64,000 bases of DNA from Trebonia sp036501515 (GTDB taxonomy: Bacteria > Actinomycetota > Actinomycetes > Streptosporangiales > Streptosporangiaceae), in NCBI GenBank assembly GCA_036501515.1, contig DASYAD010000066.1, positions 1 through 64,000 of the forward strand, read 5' to 3'. Made by a program: the position numbers and the translations under genes. Shown here in pieces: positions 33,026 to 41,027 of this stretch. Below the pieces are notes generated by a model that had not been told where the DNA came from, did no database searches, and saw only the letters and a program-made list of their open reading frames with translations. Position 1 is the stretch's first letter, and each line of letters starts with the position of its first letter.

Positions 33026-34182
33026 AACTCGGACACGACCCCGCTGAAGAGAAGTTCCGGTCGGAGCTGAACGCCTTCCTCGACGAGCACCTGCCGGCCG
33101 CCGAGGAGGCGACCGACCGTCCGCAGTCAAGCGGGGACCTGCCTGAGTGGTCCCGCCGCTGGCAGCGGACGATGTTCGACCACGGCTGGCTGCTGCCGGG
33201 CCAGCCGCCTGAGTACGGCGGCCGCAACGCGACGCTCCCCCAGGTCCTCGCGCACGCCGAGGAACTGGCCAAGCGGCGGGTGTACCGCAGCTTCAACCCG
33301 CAGGGCGTCAGCATCATCGCCGCCTCGATCTTGTCCTTCGGCACCGAGGAGCAGAAGAAGCGCTGGGCGCTGCCGCTGCTGCGGGCCGAGATCACCGCCG
33401 CGCTCGGCATGAGCGAGCCGGGCGCGGGGTCGGACCTGGCGGGCCTGCGCACCCGGGCGGATCGCGACGGCGCCGAGTTCGTGGTGAACGGGCAGAAGGT
33501 GTGGACGTCGGGCGCGCACCACGCCGACGTGATCCTCACGTTCGTGCGCACCGACCAGGACGCGCCCAAGCACCGCGGCATCAGCGCGCTGCTGATACCG
33601 ACGAGCACGCCGGGGGTCACCCGGCGGCCGTTCGCCAGCATCACCTCACTGGATGACGTCGACTTCAACGAGGTGTTCTTCGACAATGCCCGGGTGCCGG
33701 CCGAGAACCTGCTCGGCCCGCTGCACCAGGGCTGGACGGTGGCCAACGGGTCGCTCGGGCACGAGCGGACGATGCTCTGGGTGAGCTTCGCCGAGCGCCT
33801 CGACGACCTGCTGCGCGACTCCCCGAGCGAGAACGAGTGGTACGCGACGGTGGAGATGGACCTGCAGGCGCTCAGGCTGATGGGCTACCAGCAGCTCGCG
33901 GGGGCGATGAGCGGCACCGCCAACCCGGCCGCGGTGTCGGTGCTCAAGCTGTTCGGCTCTGAGGCCGTGCAGCACGCCGCCAGGCACGCGATGGAGGAAC
34001 ACGGCCAGGACAGCCTGGTCCACCCGGCCGTCACCGCGCCGTACGCGCACATGACGCTCGACGTCTTCATCGGCAGCTGGTTCGACCGCTACGCCCGCTC
34101 GTTCCCCGGCACGATCGCCGGCGGCACCTCCGAGATTCACCGCAACGTCATCGCCGAGCGCATCCTCGGCCTCCCCCGGTAA
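33022..34182 (+). CDS. Acyl-CoA dehydrogenase, large subunit of a heteromeric pair
   Basis: A 386-residue acyl-CoA dehydrogenase with FAD/substrate motifs MSEPGAGSDLAGL and NGQKVWTSGA, and ending GGTSEIHRNVIAERILGLPR. The position of the usual catalytic EGT Glu is Gly, as in other members of heteromeric pairs that use a Glu elsewhere or from the partner. GTG at 33022 overlaps the small-subunit stop. Together they would introduce a double bond into an acyl-CoA, followed by the hydratase encoded next. Confidence 0.9.
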   Translation: MKLGHDPAEEKFRSELNAFLDEHLPAAEEATDRPQSSGDLPEWSRRWQRTMFDHGWLLPGQPPEYGGRNATLPQVLAHAEELAKRRVYRSFNPQGVSIIAASILSFGTEEQKKRWALPLLRAEITAALGMSEPGAGSDLAGLRTRADRDGAEFVVNGQKVWTSGAHHADVILTFVRTDQDAPKHRGISALLIPTSTPGVTRRPFASITSLDDVDFNEVFFDNARVPAENLLGPLHQGWTVANGSLGHERTMLWVSFAERLDDLLRDSPSENEWYATVEMDLQALRLMGYQQLAGAMSGTANPAAVSVLKLFGSEAVQHAARHAMEEHGQDSLVHPAVTAPYAHMTLDVFIGSWFDRYARSFPGTIAGGTSEIHRNVIAERILGLPR

Positions 34183-34205
34183 CCACCAGAAGGAAGCGCA
34201 CCGCC

Positions 34206-35006
34206 ATGGCAGACGAGGACCAGATCCTCTACGAGGTCACCGACCGGGTCGCGGTCATCACGCTGAACCGGCCGCACCGGGCCAACGCCCAGACGATGGA
34301 ACTGCTCGACGACCTCAACGCGGCCTGGGAACGGGCCGCAGCCGACGAGGACGTGCGGGTCATCGTGCTGCGCGGCAACGGCAAGCACTTCTCCTCCGGC
34401 CACGACCTGAACAGCGGCATGCCGCTGCCCGACAAGATCACCCTGCAGCACCTCTACGCCCTCGAGGCCCGGCGGTACCTGGAGTACTCGCTGCGCTGGC
34501 GGAACATCCCTAAGCCGTCGATCGCCTCCGTCCAGGGCAAGGTCATCGCCGGCGGCCTGCTGCTGGTGTGGCCGTGCGACCTGATCGTGGCGGCCGAGAA
34601 CGCCGAGTTCTCCGACCCCGTGGTGCACATGGGCATCGGCGGGGTCGAGTACCACGGCCACACCTGGGAACTCGGCGCCCGCAAGGCCAAGGAGATCTTG
34701 TTCACCGGCCGCGCCGTCACCGCCCGCGAGGCCGAGCAGATCGGCATGGTCAACCGGGTCGTGCCGCTCGAGGAGCTGCACGACGCGACGATGGCGCTGG
34801 CCGCGCAGATCGCCCGGATGGACCCGTTCGGGCTGCGGCAGGCCAAGCGGGCCGTCAACCAGACCCTCGACGTCCAGGGCTTCTACGCGGCGATCCAGTC
34901 GGTGTTCGACATCCACCAAACCGGGCATGGCAACGCGCTGAGCATCAGCGGTTACCCCATCATCACCGGCCTCAACGAGATGAAGGAGCATCTGAAGTCA
35001 CAATGA
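34206..35006 (+). CDS. Enoyl-CoA hydratase/isomerase family protein
   Basis: A 266-residue crotonase-fold protein. The oxyanion-hole segments are HFSSGHDL and GKVIAGGLLLVWPCDL. The usual catalytic Glu positions are occupied by VVHMGIGGVEYHGH, so it may act as a hydrolase or specialised hydratase rather than a standard hydratase. It follows the acyl-CoA dehydrogenase pair by 23 bp and overlaps the next gene (ATGA). The likely role is the second step on the acyl-CoA made by the pair. Confidence 0.88.
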   Translation: MADEDQILYEVTDRVAVITLNRPHRANAQTMELLDDLNAAWERAAADEDVRVIVLRGNGKHFSSGHDLNSGMPLPDKITLQHLYALEARRYLEYSLRWRNIPKPSIASVQGKVIAGGLLLVWPCDLIVAAENAEFSDPVVHMGIGGVEYHGHTWELGARKAKEILFTGRAVTAREAEQIGMVNRVVPLEELHDATMALAAQIARMDPFGLRQAKRAVNQTLDVQGFYAAIQSVFDIHQTGHGNALSISGYPIITGLNEMKEHLKSQ

Positions 35007-35869
35007 GCGCTGCTCCCACGACACGCGTCGGGTTCATCGGACTCGGCAGCCAGGGCGCGCCGATGGCGCGCCGGATCATCGACGGCGGCTTCCCTCTCAC
35101 CCTGTGGGCCCGCCGCCCGGCCACCCTCGAGCCCTTCGCCGGCTCGGCCGCGACCGTGGCCGATTCCCCGGCCAAGCTCGCGGCCGCCTGCGACCTCGTC
35201 TGCCTGTGCGTGCGGGACGACGCCGATGTCGAGACCGTCACCGGCGGGTCCGACGGCGTGCTGGCCGGGCTGCGCCCTGGCAGCGTGATCGCCGTGCACA
35301 GCACCGTCCACCCGGACACCTGCGGCCGGCTGGCCGCGCGGGCCGCCGCCCTCGGCGCCCACGTGCTCGACGCCCCGGTCAGCGGCGGCAGCCCGGCCGC
35401 CGCGGCCGGACGGCTGCTGGTCATGGTGGGCGGCGACGACGCCGTCGTCGCTCAGTGCCGCCCCGTCTTCGCGACCTACGGCGACCCGGTGGTCCACCTC
35501 GGGCCGCTGGGCGCGGGCCTGGTCGCCAAGCTGCTCAACAACGCGGCGTTCACCGCCCACCTGGGCATCGCCGCCAGCCTGCTCGACCTCGGCCGCACGC
35601 TCAGCATCGAGCCCGCCCGGCTGGCCGAGGTGCTGCTGCACGGGAGCGCGCGCAGCTTCGCGCTCGAGCGGGTCTCCTCCGCGGGCGGTACCCTCGACCG
35701 CATCGCGGGCCACGCCGGGCCTCTCCTCGACAAGGACGTCCGGCTGGTCATCGACCTCATCAACGCGGCCGACGCGACCACCGCCAACAGCGCCACGGCG
35801 GCCGGCGACACCGTGCTCAGCGCCGCGGGCGACGCCCTAACGCGGATGCGCGCGGCCCAGGAGACCTGA
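35003..35869 (+). CDS. 3-hydroxyisobutyrate-dehydrogenase-family oxidoreductase
   Basis: A 288-residue beta-hydroxyacid dehydrogenase. The NAD(P) motif is VGFIGLGSQGAPMA, DAPVSGGSPAA is the substrate loop, and the catalytic Lys is K176 in GAGLVAKLLNN. It would oxidise a 3-hydroxyacid or its analogue to the semialdehyde or ketone. ATG at 35003 overlaps the hydratase stop, so it belongs to the same unit. A paralogue lies on the other strand at 36145-36960. Confidence 0.9.
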   Translation: MSAAPTTRVGFIGLGSQGAPMARRIIDGGFPLTLWARRPATLEPFAGSAATVADSPAKLAAACDLVCLCVRDDADVETVTGGSDGVLAGLRPGSVIAVHSTVHPDTCGRLAARAAALGAHVLDAPVSGGSPAAAAGRLLVMVGGDDAVVAQCRPVFATYGDPVVHLGPLGAGLVAKLLNNAAFTAHLGIAASLLDLGRTLSIEPARLAEVLLHGSARSFALERVSSAGGTLDRIAGHAGPLLDKDVRLVIDLINAADATTANSATAAGDTVLSAAGDALTRMRAAQET

Positions 35870-35881
35870 CTGGACTCCATC

Positions 35882-36118
35882 GTGGTGGACGGCGGCGGCG
35901 CGGCCGGCGTCGCGGCCGCGGAAACCCTGCGCGACGAGAGGTGCACGGCGACCCGGACCTGGCCCCGCTGCACCGCCAACGTAGAAGAGTGCTCGGTCGA
36001 CGACGGCAAGTTCGTCGCGCTCTACCGCAAGGACGGCATCGTCACGGCCGTGCTCGGCTGGAACGCCGGCGGGCGCCTGCCGGGGTACCGCGGGATGCTG
36101 GCCGGCGCGCAGAACTAA
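35882..36118 (+). pseudogene. Ferredoxin reductase remnant with internal deletion
   Basis: About 78 codons join both ends of an FAD-dependent ferredoxin/NAD(P)H reductase. The start, VVDGGGAAGVAAAETLRDE, is the FAD dinucleotide motif. The end, VDDGKFVALYRKDGIVTAVL followed by GWNAGGRLPGYRGML, is the C-terminal domain. The roughly 300 residues between, including the NAD site, are missing, and the junction segment is unlike either. It cannot work. An intact relative would have served the P450 ferredoxin. Confidence 0.72.
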
Positions 36119-36144
36119 GAGCGGTCAGCCAGAACGGAAGCGGC

Positions 36145-36960
36145 TTACTCACTCATCCCAAGGGCGCCGATCGCCGCGTCGAGGGCGCCGAGGCTGGCGC
36201 CCCGTTCGGCCGCGGTGGCGCGGACGACCGCGACGTCCTTGCCCAGGAACTCGGCCACCGCTGCGCTGAACGCCGCCACCGAGCCGCGGCTCGCCGTCGC
36301 GGTGAGCGCCCGGCTGGCCGCGCTTCCGTGGGTGAGGGCCTGCAGCAGCAGGTCTTCTGGCACGCCGAAGCTCGCGGCCAGGCGGGCCGCGTCCGCCAGC
36401 AGCCCGATGTTGGCGGCGAAGACGGCGTTGTTCACCAGCTTGACTCCCTGGCCCGCCCCGAGCGGGCCCACCCGCAGTACGGGGTCCCCGTAGGTGGCCA
36501 GGAGGGGCCGCACCCGTTCGGTATCCTCGGCCTTTCCTCCGGCGAAGAGGGTCACCCGGCCGGCCGCGATGTCATGCGGGCCGCCGCTGACCGGGCAGTC
36601 GATCACCCCGACACCGCGCGGCGCGGCCCGGGCCGCGAGCTCGGCGGCGGTGGCCGGGCTCCCGGTCGTGTGCACCACGAGAACCGAGCCCGCGGGCATC
36701 GCGTCGATCAGGCCGGCGCCGTCGGCCGCGGAACCGAGGCAGACCTGCTTGACCTGCTGGTCGCTGAAGACGCAGACGATGACCGCGGCCGCGCCTTCTG
36801 CGACCCCGGCCACCGCTGCCACCGGGACCGCGCCGGCCGCGCGCAGGTCGTCGCGCGCCTGCGGCGTCCGGCCGAGGACCCGGACCTCGTGGCCCGCCTT
36901 TACCAGCTGGTCCACCATGGGCCTGCCCATGCGGCCGGCCCCGATAAAGCCCGCGCGCAT
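36145..36960 (-). CDS. 3-hydroxyisobutyrate-dehydrogenase-family oxidoreductase (second copy)
   Basis: A 271-residue beta-hydroxyacid dehydrogenase with RAGFIGAGRMGRPM, DCPVSGGPHDIA and catalytic K174 in GAGQGVKLVNN. It is paralogous to the protein at 35003 (shared ATYGDPV and GPLGAG blocks) and the genes converge. ATG at 36960 shares one base with the stop of the upstream membrane-protein gene (TGATG), so it is the last gene of the ABC importer unit. This links the importer to oxidation of a branched hydroxyacid, by inference. Confidence 0.9.
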   Translation of the reverse strand: MRAGFIGAGRMGRPMVDQLVKAGHEVRVLGRTPQARDDLRAAGAVPVAAVAGVAEGAAAVIVCVFSDQQVKQVCLGSAADGAGLIDAMPAGSVLVVHTTGSPATAAELAARAAPRGVGVIDCPVSGGPHDIAAGRVTLFAGGKAEDTERVRPLLATYGDPVLRVGPLGAGQGVKLVNNAVFAANIGLLADAARLAASFGVPEDLLLQALTHGSAASRALTATASRGSVAAFSAAVAEFLGKDVAVVRATAAERGASLGALDAAIGALGMSE

Positions 36961-37427
36961 CAGGCGGAATGACGTCCGTGTGCGGAGTCGGTCCTGGTCA
37001 GTCGCGCCGCGTCGCTCGCCGACGCGCCGTTGGGCGAGTCGAGGAAGCTGGTGAAGACGCGCTCGGCCAGGATGTTCAGCTCGAACGACTGGCGGGCCAT
37101 CCAGAAGCGCAGGAAGCCGGTCAGCGAGTAACGCAGGAAGATCGCCGAGCCGACGATCGCGAGCGTCACCCCGCCGAGGCCGATCGTGACCGCGTCGCCC
37201 TGGGTCAGCGACGAGGAGGTGCGGTGCGACAGCAGGTAGCTGCAGACGGCGAGGACGATGCCGAGCACCATCAGCACGGCGCCCAGGCGCTGCCACAGCC
37301 GCGGGCGGCCGACCGACGGGTCGGCGATCTTCAGGTCCTTCAGCTCACGGCCGAAGCGGTCGGCACGGGACTCGGCGACGCGGCCTTCCGGGCTCGACGC
37401 GGAAAGTGGCGGTTCAGCGGACGTCAT
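36960..37427 (-). CDS. Two-span membrane protein of unknown function
   Basis: A 155-residue protein, not recognised. A hydrophilic N terminus is followed by two membrane spans, LGAVLMVLGIVLAVCSYLLS and VTIGLGGVTLAIVGSAIFLR, then a short amphipathic C-terminal region with FWMARQSFELNILAERVF. Its ATG overlaps the stop of the upstream ABC ATPase gene (ATGA) and its stop overlaps the next start, so it is an integral part of the importer unit. It may be an accessory to the transporter. Confidence 0.72.
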   Translation of the reverse strand: MTSAEPPLSASSPEGRVAESRADRFGRELKDLKIADPSVGRPRLWQRLGAVLMVLGIVLAVCSYLLSHRTSSSLTQGDAVTIGLGGVTLAIVGSAIFLRYSLTGFLRFWMARQSFELNILAERVFTSFLDSPNGASASDAARLTRTDSAHGRHSA

Positions 37428-38131
37428 CGGGAACTCCCAAGGTAGAGGTCGGACAGTTCGGCGCGCAGTTCGTCAGGGCGTCCCTGGCGGGCCACCTGGC
37501 CGCGGACGAGGACGGCGGCGTGGTCGGAGATGGCGAGCGCGGCCGCCGCGAACTGCTCGACAAGCAGCACCGCCACCCCCTGGGCGGCGATCTCGGCGAC
37601 GTGCTCGTAGAGCCGGCTGACGACGACCGGCGCCAGGCCCATCGACAGCTCGTCGAGCAGCAGCACCGCCGGGTCGGTGGCCAGGCCGCGGGCCAGCGCG
37701 AGCATCTGCTGCTCGCCGCCTGACAGCGTGCCCGCCGCCCGCGTCCGGTGCTGGCCGAGGACGGGGAACCTGGCGTAGGCGAACTCCTCGACCTGCTCAC
37801 GCGACCGGCCGGTGAAGGTCATCATCCGCAGGTTGTCGCGGATCGACAGGTTGGGGAAGACGCCGCGGCCCTCGGGGATCAGGCAGACCCCGGCCCTGGC
37901 GAGGTCACGGGACCTGGCCCCGGTGAGGTCGCGGCCGCCGAGCAGCAGGCGCCCCGAGCCGACCTGGTGCACCCCCGCGGCGACCCGCAGCGTGGTCGTC
38001 TTGCCGGCGCCGTTCGGGCCGAGCAGCGCCACCACCTGCCCGGCGCGGACGGCGAGGTCCACCCCGTGCAGCACCGTGACGCCGTCGTAGCCGGCCCGCA
38101 CGCCGCACAGTTCGAGCATTTCCGGCCTCAT
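37424..38131 (-). CDS. Liv-type ABC transporter ATP-binding protein (LivF-like)
   Basis: A 235-residue ATPase of the branched-chain-amino-acid/urea-type importer family. Walker A is GPNGAGKTT, the signature is LSGGEQQML, Walker B is AVLLLDE and the LivF-like segment LIPEGRGVFPNLSIRDNL is clear. ATG at 38131 overlaps the stop of the LivG-like gene. With the LivG-like ATPase it powers the fused permease encoded upstream. Confidence 0.93.
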   Translation of the reverse strand: MRPEMLELCGVRAGYDGVTVLHGVDLAVRAGQVVALLGPNGAGKTTTLRVAAGVHQVGSGRLLLGGRDLTGARSRDLARAGVCLIPEGRGVFPNLSIRDNLRMMTFTGRSREQVEEFAYARFPVLGQHRTRAAGTLSGGEQQMLALARGLATDPAVLLLDELSMGLAPVVVSRLYEHVAEIAAQGVAVLLVEQFAAAALAISDHAAVLVRGQVARQGRPDELRAELSDLYLGSSR

Positions 38132-38841
38132 GCGGCGGCTCCCAGGTACGCGGCGAGTACCCGCTCGTCCTGCCGGACCTGGTCCGGCGGACCCGAGCAG
38201 ATGATCGAGCCGAGGTCGAGCACGTAGACCTGGTCGCACACGTTCATCACCAGGGACATGTCGTGCTCGACGAGGATGATCGCGGTGCCCTGGGCGGCGA
38301 GCGTGCGCAGCAGCCCGGCGAACGCCTGGGTCTCGGTCACGTCGAGGCCTGCCGCCGGCTCGTCGAGCAGCAGGTACTTCGGCTGGGCGGCGAGCGCGCG
38401 GCCGACCTCGACCAGGCGGCCGGTCCCGGTCGAGAGGCCGTCGGCCGGCCGTTCGGCGATCTTCGTCAGGTCGAGCCGGGCGAGGACCTGGTCCACCACG
38501 GCGCCTGCCTGCCTGCGCTGCGGCCCCAGTTCGGCCGCGACCAGCAGGTTCTCCCGCACGGTGAGCCGGCCGAACAGCTCAAGCCGCTGGAACGTGCGGG
38601 CCATGCCGTGCCGCGCGCGGGCGGCCGGGCCGTCCTTGGTGACGTCCCTGCCGTCCACCGTGACCCGGCCCGCGTCCGGCTTGCGCAGCCCGCAGATCAC
38701 GTCGAACAGCGTGGACTTGCCCGCGCCGTTCGGCCCGATCAGGCCGGTGACCTGGCCGAGCGGTGCGGCCAGGCCGGCGCCGTCAAGCGCCCGCCTGCCG
38801 CCGAACGTGACCACCACGTCGCTAACCTCGAGCGATGACAC
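38128..38841 (-). CDS. Liv-type ABC transporter ATP-binding protein (LivG-like)
   Basis: A 237-residue ATPase. Walker A is GPNGAGKST, Walker B is YLLLDEPAAGLD and VEHDMSLVMNVCDQVYVLD is typical of LivG. The signature is degenerate (LSTGTGRLVE instead of LSGGQ-like). Its start overlaps the permease stop by 20 bp. In actinobacterial catabolic clusters such importers can take up dicarboxylates, aromatics or other acids, so amino acids should not be assumed. Confidence 0.92.
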   Translation of the reverse strand: MSSLEVSDVVVTFGGRRALDGAGLAAPLGQVTGLIGPNGAGKSTLFDVICGLRKPDAGRVTVDGRDVTKDGPAARARHGMARTFQRLELFGRLTVRENLLVAAELGPQRRQAGAVVDQVLARLDLTKIAERPADGLSTGTGRLVEVGRALAAQPKYLLLDEPAAGLDVTETQAFAGLLRTLAAQGTAIILVEHDMSLVMNVCDQVYVLDLGSIICSGPPDQVRQDERVLAAYLGAAA

Positions 38842-41017
38842 GGTCGAGCACCTCCTCGTCCTCGGCCTGCCAGGGGCGTTCGAGCCCCCACCATTCGACC
38901 GCGACGGCCGGGGCCGGCTGTGCCAGCCCGGCCTGAGCCCGGCCGCCTGCTGCCTGCGGGGCGGCGGCGGCCTCCCGGGCGGGCGCCGGCCCTGGCCGGC
39001 TTTCCTCGTCCCGTGACCGCGCGTAGAGCTGGGCCGCGAGCGAGACCACGATCGTGCCCCACAAGAGCACCCAGCCGTTGATCGCGCCGGTCAGGCGCAG
39101 CGCCCAGAGCACCGCCAGCACCACCAGCAGCCCCCCGAGCAGCACCTTCCTGCGGCCGAGGGCGGCTGACTGCGCCCGCAGCGCCGGGATGGTGCCTGCC
39201 GGGTTACTGCCGATGCCGATGCCGGCCAGGCCGGGCAGCACCGCGGTGAAGTTGGTGAGCCCCGGCGCGACCTCGATGATCGCGCTGATGGGACCGATCA
39301 GCATGGTCCCTGTGAACAAGCCGGTGCCGACCCAGGAGAGCCCGCCGACCACGGCGACCAGGAAGATCGGCAGCCCGGCCTGGAAGGCGAACTGGCCCGC
39401 GACGACCGACTGCAGCTGCATCGCGTACAGCGCGCCGCCGAGGCCGGCGATGCCCGCCGAGAACGCGAACACCGCGACCTTGGCCAGCAGCAGGTTGCCG
39501 CCGAGCATCGCGTAGGCGGCCTCGCTGTCGCGCAGTGCGATCAGCCGCCGTCCGAACCGGCCGCGCCGCACCAGCGCCACCGCGACGCTGGCCAGTGCGA
39601 GGAAGACGGCGGCCAGGATCATCAGCGACCGCGCGCTGGTCAGGGCGAAACCGAACAGCCGGGGCCCGGTCACCGTCAGCGACCCGTCACCGAACAGCCC
39701 GATGTGCACCCCGCCGATGTTGATCTGCGGGATCGTGAAGACCCACTCGTCGAGGATGACCGCGAACGCGGCGGTGCCGAGTACCAGGTAGATCCCCGAC
39801 AGCCGGAGCGCGGGCACCGCGATCAGCGCCCCGGCGGCCGCCGCCACCAGCACCGCCACGATCAGTGCCCACCACTGCCCGTTCTGGCCCAGGTGCGCCC
39901 AGACGAGCGCGCCGATCGCCGCGATGGACAGCTGGCAGAGCGAGATCTGCCCGGTATAGCCGCTGAGTGGCACGAACGACAGCGCGACCAGCCCGATCGA
40001 GAAGATCGCACCGTAGGTCACCAGGTCGGACGCGCTGAGCACGGTCGCCAGGACCACGCCGAAGGCGATCGTGGCGGCCGCGAACACCGCGGTGCCGCGC
40101 AGCGACGGCAGCGGCACCGCGAACAGCCGGGTGGACCGCCCGCGCAGGCGGCCGTGCGGGAATACGAGCAGGGCCAGGAACAGCAGCAGCGCGGGGGCCG
40201 CGTTCTGCAGCCCCTGCAGGTCGGTGCTCTGCGGCAGGTAGCCGGTGAGGTAGCTCTGCACGAGGCCGAGAACGACGGCGCCGACGAACGTCAGCGGCAG
40301 CGACCGCAGCCGCCCGAAGACGGCCGCGGTGTAGGCGCTGACGATCAGCAGCGAGAGCTGGTTGGCGTCGAGCGTGAGCTCGGGCGCGATCAGGATGCCG
40401 CCGATCGCCGCCAGCTGGGTCGAGAAGATCCAGGCGAACCGGCTCGCCTGCACCGGGTCGGCGCCCGTCAGTCCGGCCAGGTCGCGGTCGTCGACCGTGG
40501 CCCGCATCTGGGTGCCGAGCCGGGTTCCGTGCAGGACGAAGCGGAGCACCACCGCCACCAGGATCGCGACGATCATCGTGATCAGCTGGTGCCAGGTGAC
40601 GGTGGCCGAGCCGATGTGCAGCGGGGCGCTGTTGGCGAAGAACGTCGGCAGCGTCCGCGCAATGTTGGGATTCCAGATCCACTCCGCGACCGCGATCAGG
40701 CCGCTGAGCATCGCCACGGTCACCACCAGCCGCTCGGCCTCGCCAAGCCGTGCGACCGGCCTGACGATGACCCGCTCGACCAGCAGGCCGAAGACCGGGG
40801 CGAGTACGAGCAACACCACGGCGAGGGCGACCGGAACCGGCCACCCCCAGCCGATGGTGAGCTGCCAGAAGGTGAACGCCGCCAGCATGCCCGCCGCCCC
40901 GTGGGCGAAGTTGAACACGCCGGTAGTGGTGTAAGTCAGCACCAGCCCGCTGCCGATGATCGCGTAGATCGCGGCAGTGCTCAGGCCGACGACGCCGTAG
41001 GCGAGGAATTGCTCCAT
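38822..41017 (-). CDS. Fused LivH-LivM permease of a Liv-type ABC importer
   Basis: A 731-residue membrane protein in which both permease subunits form one chain. Residues 1 to about 290 are LivH-like, with the VLTYTTTGVFNFAHGAAGML start and ADPVQASRFAWIFSTQLAAI loop. Residues from about 310 to 660 are LivM-like, with PLSGYTGQISLCQLSIAAIG, ALRDSEAAYAMLGGN and GLPIFLVAVVGGLSWVGTG. A 70-residue Ala/Pro-rich cytoplasmic tail ends the protein. Fusions of this kind are known, but two genes are usual. It lies 10 bp after the binding-protein gene. Confidence 0.92.
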   Translation of the reverse strand: MEQFLAYGVVGLSTAAIYAIIGSGLVLTYTTTGVFNFAHGAAGMLAAFTFWQLTIGWGWPVPVALAVVLLVLAPVFGLLVERVIVRPVARLGEAERLVVTVAMLSGLIAVAEWIWNPNIARTLPTFFANSAPLHIGSATVTWHQLITMIVAILVAVVLRFVLHGTRLGTQMRATVDDRDLAGLTGADPVQASRFAWIFSTQLAAIGGILIAPELTLDANQLSLLIVSAYTAAVFGRLRSLPLTFVGAVVLGLVQSYLTGYLPQSTDLQGLQNAAPALLLFLALLVFPHGRLRGRSTRLFAVPLPSLRGTAVFAAATIAFGVVLATVLSASDLVTYGAIFSIGLVALSFVPLSGYTGQISLCQLSIAAIGALVWAHLGQNGQWWALIVAVLVAAAAGALIAVPALRLSGIYLVLGTAAFAVILDEWVFTIPQINIGGVHIGLFGDGSLTVTGPRLFGFALTSARSLMILAAVFLALASVAVALVRRGRFGRRLIALRDSEAAYAMLGGNLLLAKVAVFAFSAGIAGLGGALYAMQLQSVVAGQFAFQAGLPIFLVAVVGGLSWVGTGLFTGTMLIGPISAIIEVAPGLTNFTAVLPGLAGIGIGSNPAGTIPALRAQSAALGRRKVLLGGLLVVLAVLWALRLTGAINGWVLLWGTIVVSLAAQLYARSRDEESRPGPAPAREAAAAPQAAGGRAQAGLAQPAPAVAVEWWGLERPWQAEDEEVLDRVIARG

Positions 41018-41027
41018 TGAGGTGTCG

